Origin: Actinomadura sp. WMMA1423 | GTDB lineage: Bacteria > Actinomycetota > Actinomycetes > Streptosporangiales > Streptosporangiaceae | Direction: 5' to 3' | DNA: 64,000 nt | Assembly: GCF_006547145.1 (NCBI RefSeq) | Contig: NZ_CP041244.1 | Coordinates: 6,200,001 to 6,264,000, forward strand | In this document: positions 59,359 through 64,000 of the stretch, piece by piece | Numbering within the stretch: position 1 is the first letter of the stretch | Layout of the letters: each line of letters opens with the position of its first letter | Position numbers and translations under genes: made by a program | The notes under the pieces: generated by a model | The model's database searches: none | Seen by the model: the letters and a program-made list of their open reading frames with translations, nothing else | Told to the model about the DNA's origin: nothing

Positions 59359-61206
59359 ATGGCATCCCCGACGGTCCCTGCCGAAGGCGCGGCAGACCCT
59401 GCCGAAGGCGCGGCGAACTCCACCGAAGGCGTGAAGGACTCCGCCGGAGGCGCGGCGAGCAAGGCGGAAGGCGCGACGAACCCCGCGGAAGGCGCCGCCA
59501 ACCCCGCCGGAGCCGAGGCGAGCCCTGCCGAAGGCGCGAAGGACTCGGCCGGAGGCGCGGCCGGCTCCGCCGAAGGCGAATCCGCCGAGAGCAAGGCGGA
59601 CACGGCCGAAGCCGAGGCGAGTACCGCCGAAAGCGCGTCGAGCACCGCCGGCGGCGCGGCCGAGCACGGCCTCTCCCAGGCCCTGGTCGACCGGCTGGTC
59701 TCGCATGTCGTCTCCGGCGGCGCCGAGACCGCGACGATCAACACCCCCTTCACCGGTGAGCCCCTCGCGACCGTTCCGCTGTCCAGCGCCGAGGACGTCC
59801 GGGGCGCCTACGACCGGGCGCGCGAGGCGCAGCGGGCGTGGGCGGCGCTGTCGGCGGCCGAGCGGGTCAAGCCCTTCCTGCGGCTCGCGGACGCCCTGGT
59901 CGACCGGCGCGAGGAGATCCTCGACGTCATCCAGCTGGAGACCGGCAAGGCCCGCCGCCACGCGATGGAGGAGTTCCTCGACGTGGCGCTGTGCTCGCTC
60001 TATTACGCCCGGCGGGCCCCGCGGCTGCTGAAGCCGCGCCGCCGCCAGGGGATGATGCCGGGGCTGACCCGCGTCCAGGAGCTGCGGCACCCGAAGGGCG
60101 TCGTGGCGCTGATCGCGCCGTGGAACTACCCGTTCGCGCTCGGCGCCAGCGACATCGCGCCGGCGCTGATGGCGGGCAACGCGGTGATCCACAAGCCGGA
60201 CACCCAGACGTGCCTGTCCAGCCTGTGGGTCCTGGACCTGCTGGTCTCGCTCGGGCTGCCTAGGGACGTGTGGCAGATCGTCGTCGGGGACCCCGCCGAG
60301 ATCGGCGACCCGCTGGTGGAGAACGCCGACTACGTCTCGTTCACCGGTTCCACGCGCGGCGGCAAGGCGATCGCGGAGAAGGTGGCGCCGCGCCTGGTCG
60401 CCTACTCGCTGGAGCTCGGCGGCAAGAACCCGATGATCGTCATGCCGGACGCCGACGTCGAGCGCGCCGCGCGCGGCGCCGTCCGCGCGTGCTTCACCAA
60501 CGCCGGCCAGCTGTGCATCTCGATCGAGCGGATGTACGTGCACGAGGACGTCTACGACCGGTTCGTCCCCCGGTTCGTCGAGCTGGTCGAGGGCATGAGG
60601 CTCGGCACCGGCCTCGACTTCGACGCCGAGATGGGCTCGCTGACCCACGAGCGGCAGCTGCGCGCGGTGTCGGCGCACGTCGAGCAGGCCGTCAAGGAGG
60701 GCGCGACCGTCCTCGCCGGCGGGAAGGCCCGTCCCGACGTCGGCCCGCTGTTCTACGAGCCGACGATCCTCGCGGACGTCAACGGCGACATGGACCTGTG
60801 CGCGAACGAGACGTTCGGCCCCGTCGTCGCGGTCTACAGGTACCGGGACGAGGACGAGGTCGTCGCCCGCGCCAACGACACGTCCTACGGGCTGAACGCG
60901 TCGGTGTGGACGAAGAACGCGGCGCGGGGCCGCCGCCTCGCCGCGCGCATCCAGGCGGGGACGGTCAACATCAACGACGGCTACGGCGCCGCGTACGCCT
61001 CGTACGACTCCCCGATGGGCGGGATGAAGCAGTCGGGCGTGGGACGCCGCCACGGGTCCGAGGGGCTGCTGAAGTTCACCGAGGTCCAGACCGTCGCGAG
61101 CCAGCACATCATGGACCTGGAGCCGCCGGGCGCCATCGGCTACGACAAGTTCGCCGACTACATGGCCAGCGGGATCAAGCTCATGAAGAAGCTGCGGATC
61201 AAGTAG
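59359..61206 (+). CDS. gabD2: Succinic semialdehyde dehydrogenase (GabD2-type) with heptad-repeat N-terminus
   Basis: A 615-residue NAD(P)-dependent aldehyde dehydrogenase. The catalytic Cys386 (NAGQLCISIERMYV) and Glu352 (LELGGKNP) are present, and the sequence follows mycobacterial GabD2 closely, indicating oxidation of succinic semialdehyde to succinate. The first ~105 residues are extra: about 14 seven-residue Ala/Glu/Gly-rich units (PAEGAAD, PAEGAAN, SAGGAAS...), probably disordered. The ATG is supported by the leaderless -10 element. It is 9 nt upstream of the GMC oxidoreductase gene, so the two form an operon facing the TetR gene. Confidence 0.92.
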   Translation: MASPTVPAEGAADPAEGAANSTEGVKDSAGGAASKAEGATNPAEGAANPAGAEASPAEGAKDSAGGAAGSAEGESAESKADTAEAEASTAESASSTAGGAAEHGLSQALVDRLVSHVVSGGAETATINTPFTGEPLATVPLSSAEDVRGAYDRAREAQRAWAALSAAERVKPFLRLADALVDRREEILDVIQLETGKARRHAMEEFLDVALCSLYYARRAPRLLKPRRRQGMMPGLTRVQELRHPKGVVALIAPWNYPFALGASDIAPALMAGNAVIHKPDTQTCLSSLWVLDLLVSLGLPRDVWQIVVGDPAEIGDPLVENADYVSFTGSTRGGKAIAEKVAPRLVAYSLELGGKNPMIVMPDADVERAARGAVRACFTNAGQLCISIERMYVHEDVYDRFVPRFVELVEGMRLGTGLDFDAEMGSLTHERQLRAVSAHVEQAVKEGATVLAGGKARPDVGPLFYEPTILADVNGDMDLCANETFGPVVAVYRYRDEDEVVARANDTSYGLNASVWTKNAARGRRLAARIQAGTVNINDGYGAAYASYDSPMGGMKQSGVGRRHGSEGLLKFTEVQTVASQHIMDLEPPGAIGYDKFADYMASGIKLMKKLRIK

Positions 61207-61215
61207 GGATCGCCT

Positions 61216-62967
61216 GTGAAGCATGACTTCGACGTGCTCGTCGTCGGGTCGGGGTTCGGCGGTAGCGTCTCGACGCTGCGGCTGACCGAGAAGGGCTACC
61301 GGGTCGGTGTGATCGAGGCGGGCCGCCGCTTCGACACGAACCCGGGCGGGGCGCCGGGGTCCCGGTATCCGGAGATGCCGAGGACGAACTGGCGCGTCGC
61401 CCGCTACCTGTGGGCGCCCGCGCTCGGCCTGACCGGCATGCAGCGGATGCACCTGATCCGCGGCGCGAAGTCGAGCCGCGTGATGGTGCTGGCGGGCGCG
61501 GGCGTCGGCGGCGGGTCCCTCAACTACGCCAACACGCTGTACGTCCCGCCCGAGCCGTTCTTCAAGGACCGGCAGTGGGCGCACATCACCGACTGGCGGG
61601 ACGAGCTGGCGCCCTACTACGAGCAGGCGAAGCGCATGCTCGGCGTCGTCCAGAACCCGACGACGACCGCGGCCGACAGGGTCATGAAGCGGGTCGCCGA
61701 CCGGATGGGCAAGGGCGAGACGTTCGTGAAGACGCCGGTCGGCGTCTACTTCGGGCGCGGCGCCGGGATCGAGAGCGCCGACCCGTACTTCGGCGGGGCG
61801 GGCCCGCGCCGGCGCGGCTGCCTGGAGTGCGGCGAGTGCATGACGGGCTGCCGCCACGGCTCGAAGAACATGCTGACGGAGAACTACCTGTACCTGGCCG
61901 AGAAGGCGGGTGCCCGGGTGATGCCGCTCAGCCGCGTCACGGCGGTGCGGCCGCGCGCGGGGGGCGGCTACGAGGTCGACATCGTCCGGACCGGCTCGTT
62001 CGGCCGCAACCGCAAGACGCTCACCGCCGAGCAGGTCGTCTTCGCCGCGGGCACCTACGGGACGCAGAAGCTCCTGCACAAGCTCAAGTCGACCGGGCTG
62101 CTGCCGCGGCTGTCGGACCGGCTCGGCGCCCTGACCCGCACCAACTCCGAGGCGATCCTCGGCGGCGGGCGGCGGGGCGGCAGGCCGGGGCCGGACTTCT
62201 CCGAGGGCGTGGCGATCACGTCCTCGTTCCATCCGACGCCCGACACCCACATCGAGCCCGTCCGGTACGGCCGGGGATCGAACCTGCTCGCGAGCCTGCA
62301 GACCCTCCTGGTGGACGGCGACCGGCCGGGCGAGCGGCACACGCCGCGGATCCTGAAGTTCGCCCGCGAGGTGGTGCGCCGGCCGGGCGACCTCGTCCAG
62401 CTGTTCGACGTCCGGCGCTGGTCGGAGCGGACGGTCATCGCCCTCGTCATGCAGACCCGCGACAACTCGATCACGCTGAGCCCGAAGAAGGGCCCGTTCG
62501 GGTGGGACGTCCGCGCGTCCGCCGGGCACGGCGAGCCGAACCCGACATGGATCCCCGAGGGGCACGAGGCGACCCGCCTGATCGCCGAGGAGATCGGCGG
62601 CATCCCGGGCGGCGCCTGGGGGGACCTGTTCGACATCCCGATGACCGCGCACTTCCTCGGCGGCTGCGCCATCGGCGACTCCGCCGAGACGGGCGTGATC
62701 GACCCCTACCACCGCGTCTACGGGCACCCCGGACTGCACGTCGTGGACGGCTCCGCCGTCTCGGCCAACCTGGGCGTCAACCCGTCCCTCACCATCACGG
62801 CCCAGGCCGAGCGCGCCATGTCGTTCTGGCCGAACCGCGCGGAGGAGGACCCGCGTCCCGCCCTGGGCGACGCCTACCGCCGCCTCGCGCCCGTCGCCCC
62901 GAAGAACCCGGCCGTCCCTGCCGGCGCGCCCGCGGCCCTGCGGCTCCCGATAGTCGACATAACCTGA
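61216..62967 (+). CDS. GMC-family FAD oxidoreductase (cholesterol oxidase-like, ChoD-type)
   Basis: A 583-residue flavoprotein. The FAD motif VLVVGSGFGGSVSTLRL is at the N-terminus; GAGVGGGSLNYAN, and the C-terminal HFLGGCAIG...HVVDGSAVSANLGVNPSLTI, are GMC landmarks. A cysteine cluster, GCLECGECMTGCRHGSKN (residues ~204-221), is conserved in this subgroup. The nearest relatives I recognise are mycobacterial ChoD-like proteins, also close to guaB/guaB3, whose activity on cholesterol is disputed. It starts at GTG, coupled to the dehydrogenase gene, so a shared pathway is likely. Confidence 0.87.
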   Translation: MKHDFDVLVVGSGFGGSVSTLRLTEKGYRVGVIEAGRRFDTNPGGAPGSRYPEMPRTNWRVARYLWAPALGLTGMQRMHLIRGAKSSRVMVLAGAGVGGGSLNYANTLYVPPEPFFKDRQWAHITDWRDELAPYYEQAKRMLGVVQNPTTTAADRVMKRVADRMGKGETFVKTPVGVYFGRGAGIESADPYFGGAGPRRRGCLECGECMTGCRHGSKNMLTENYLYLAEKAGARVMPLSRVTAVRPRAGGGYEVDIVRTGSFGRNRKTLTAEQVVFAAGTYGTQKLLHKLKSTGLLPRLSDRLGALTRTNSEAILGGGRRGGRPGPDFSEGVAITSSFHPTPDTHIEPVRYGRGSNLLASLQTLLVDGDRPGERHTPRILKFAREVVRRPGDLVQLFDVRRWSERTVIALVMQTRDNSITLSPKKGPFGWDVRASAGHGEPNPTWIPEGHEATRLIAEEIGGIPGGAWGDLFDIPMTAHFLGGCAIGDSAETGVIDPYHRVYGHPGLHVVDGSAVSANLGVNPSLTITAQAERAMSFWPNRAEEDPRPALGDAYRRLAPVAPKNPAVPAGAPAALRLPIVDIT

Positions 62968-63056
62968 CGCGCCCGGCGGCCCCGGCGAGTACGGGGCCCT
63001 GCGAACGAGAGGGCGACCGGCGAATACGGCGGAGCCCGGCGAATATCGGCGGAGCC

Positions 63057-63085
63057 CGGCGCCGGAGCGGGAGACTCCGGCGCCG
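63057..63085. terminator. Bidirectional terminator between GMC and metalloprotease genes
   Basis: A perfect 11-bp inverted repeat, CGGCGCCGGAG/CTCCGGCGCCG, with a 7-nt loop lies between the convergent genes. Just before it, GGCGAATAyCGGCGGAGCCC-like units are repeated twice (about 63019-63058). Confidence 0.65.
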
Positions 63086-63089
63086 AGCC

Positions 63090-63157
63090 CACGATCAGGC
63101 GCCGTCGGAGATCAGGCGCGGTAGGGGATCAGGCGCGGTAGGGGATCAGGCGCGGTA
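63090..63157 (-). repeat. 17-bp tandem repeat starting in the metalloprotease 3' end
   Basis: Three near-identical 17-bp units (GGGGATCAGGCGCGGTA on the plus strand) at 63107, 63124 and 63141, plus one diverged unit at 63090, run head to tail. The last contains the final codons and TGA of the leftward gene; the others are non-coding copies. Confidence 0.85.
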
Positions 63158-64000
63158 GGCGGCCCACTGGTTCTGCATGCGCGTGGACTGGCCCGGCGTG
63201 AACTCGTACATGCACGAGTCGTAGCTGTAGTCCATGAAGTTGTGGATGGGGTCCGCGCCGGGCGCGGAGCAGGTGTCGCGGCCGGTCGGGCAGCCCGAGG
63301 CCGGGCTCTGCTCGGCGGGCGTGTCGGAGACGCCGTCGCCGCTGCCGCCGCACCCGCCCTGGAACGTGTGGTACAGCCCCATCCAGTGACCCACTTCGTG
63401 GGTTCCGGTGTCGCCCTCGTTGTAGTTGCCGAGCGCGCCGCCAGGCAGGCTCTGGTAGTGGATGACGACGCCGTCCATCTTGGGCTGGGAGCGGTAGCCG
63501 CTCGGGAACGTGGCCCAGCCGAGGAGGCTGCTGCCGAGGTCGGCGGTGTAGAAGTTGAGGTCCTGCGCGTTGCCGGCGTGCAGGGCCGACTTCATCTGGG
63601 ATTCGTAGCCCTCGGGGTCGGAGAACCAGGACGCGTTCTTCGTCCGCTTGATCTCGGCCAGCGTGAAGGTGACGCCGCTGCCGGCATAGGCGTTGTTGAG
63701 GACGGTGAGCTGCCTGTTCAGGACCGAGTCCGACACGTTGCCCGCGCTGCCGTAGACGACCTGGAAGTGCACCCGGACGGTGATGGCCGCCGCGGTGTTC
63801 ACCTCCCGCAGCTTGCCGACGCGGTTCTGGAAGTCCTTCTCCATCGCGGCGACCTGGGCCGCTCCGGGCTGGTTGCGTTCGGTGGCGTGGGCACCCGCGC
63901 GGACGCGGGCCTGGACGGGCTGGTCGGCGCACACAGTGGACGAGGCGGACGGCGCGGCCAGGGTGGCGGGGGCGGCGGGGGCGTAGGCCGTGAAGGCGGC
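63146..64000 (-). CDS. Secreted zinc metalloprotease (M43/pappalysin-like), 5' end outside window
   Basis: At least 285 residues of an exported protease; the frame is open to the window edge and its first visible part is Ala/Pro-rich (AAFTAYAPAAPATLAAPSAS), consistent with the end of a signal peptide. The zinc site is HEVGHWMGLYH, with a downstream MDYSYDSCMYEFTPGQ containing the Met-turn, as in metzincins of the M43B family. Several Cys could form disulphides. The GTG at 63934 would lack a signal and is unlikely to be the true start. It is convergent with the GMC gene. Confidence 0.88.
   Translation of the reverse strand, partial: AAFTAYAPAAPATLAAPSASSTVCADQPVQARVRAGAHATERNQPGAAQVAAMEKDFQNRVGKLREVNTAAAITVRVHFQVVYGSAGNVSDSVLNRQLTVLNNAYAGSGVTFTLAEIKRTKNASWFSDPEGYESQMKSALHAGNAQDLNFYTADLGSSLLGWATFPSGYRSQPKMDGVVIHYQSLPGGALGNYNEGDTGTHEVGHWMGLYHTFQGGCGGSGDGVSDTPAEQSPASGCPTGRDTCSAPGADPIHNFMDYSYDSCMYEFTPGQSTRMQNQWAAYRA

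Noticed and set aside
59296..62739. Very long minus-strand frame opposite the gabD2 and GMC genes
   Set aside because: High-GC antisense shadow; the plus-strand genes have full catalytic motifs.

Overview
The window is a very GC-rich stretch of chromosome from a high-GC actinobacterium. The ribosomal and housekeeping gene order (map, infA, rpmJ, rpsM, rpsK, rpsD, rpoA, rplQ, truA, then rplM, rpsI, glmM, coaA, glmS, nnr, alr, tsaE, tsaB, rimI, tsaD, groES, groEL, sigD, rsdA, guaB, guaB3) is the actinobacterial core order. The XRE/DUF397 module, the frequent GTG starts, the apparently leaderless promoters and the CIRCE-controlled groES all fit. The style suggests Streptosporangiales/Thermomonosporaceae (Actinomadura-like), but that rank is an inference. 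I see no rRNA, tRNA, CRISPR array, transposase, integrase or prophage gene.

Layout. 1-7.96 kb: end of map, a three-gene insertion (DUF1707 protein, metallophosphoesterase, HTH protein), then the infA-to-truA translation/RNA polymerase block. 7.97-12.0 kb: three leftward genes for membrane-anchored proteins with disordered tails, two of them paralogues and one with an SCP/CAP domain. 12.0-15.4 kb: a repeat-rich spacer, then rplM-rpsI and glmM. 15.5-21.5 kb: a small repeat protein, a secreted HNH nuclease, a DUF389 membrane protein and a four-gene ABC cluster of two ATPase/permease pairs. 21.5-27.9 kb: an MMPL transporter, histidine kinase and response regulator operon in which the kinase is frameshifted, then a large DUF4132 protein. 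28-34.3 kb: PhoX-type phosphatase, coaA, glmS and another ABC ATPase/permease pair. 34.6-36.2 kb: a WhiJ-like XRE regulator with two DUF397 partners. 36.4-44.2 kb: metabolite repair (nnr), cell-wall alanine racemase (alr), a hydrolase, and the t6A genes tsaE, tsaB, tsaD with rimI. 44.4-49.1 kb: a phosphotransferase, a long hendecad-repeat coiled-coil protein and a methyltransferase. 49.2-51.5 kb: groES-groEL. 51.6-56.6 kb: sigD-rsdA, DUF5319, guaB, guaB3, a neighbourhood shared with mycobacteria. 56.7-64 kb: glpD, a TetR regulator with its operators, GabD2-type succinic semialdehyde dehydrogenase, a GMC (cholesterol-oxidase-like) oxidoreductase, and a secreted metalloprotease running off the end.

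Signals not explained by the genes: (i) at four genes (glmM, the DUF389 gene, an ABC permease, the terminal metalloprotease) the 3' end including its TGA stop is duplicated as a short tandem repeat; (ii) six genes have a TANNNT hexamer 6-8 nt before the start codon, as in leaderless transcripts; (iii) a duplicated hairpin element lies inside the ABC cluster; (iv) candidate operators occur at the phoX, XRE/DUF397 and tetR/gabD2 loci; (v) several proteins carry strongly periodic segments (hendecads, heptads, GGYR, FG-like, AEG-A).
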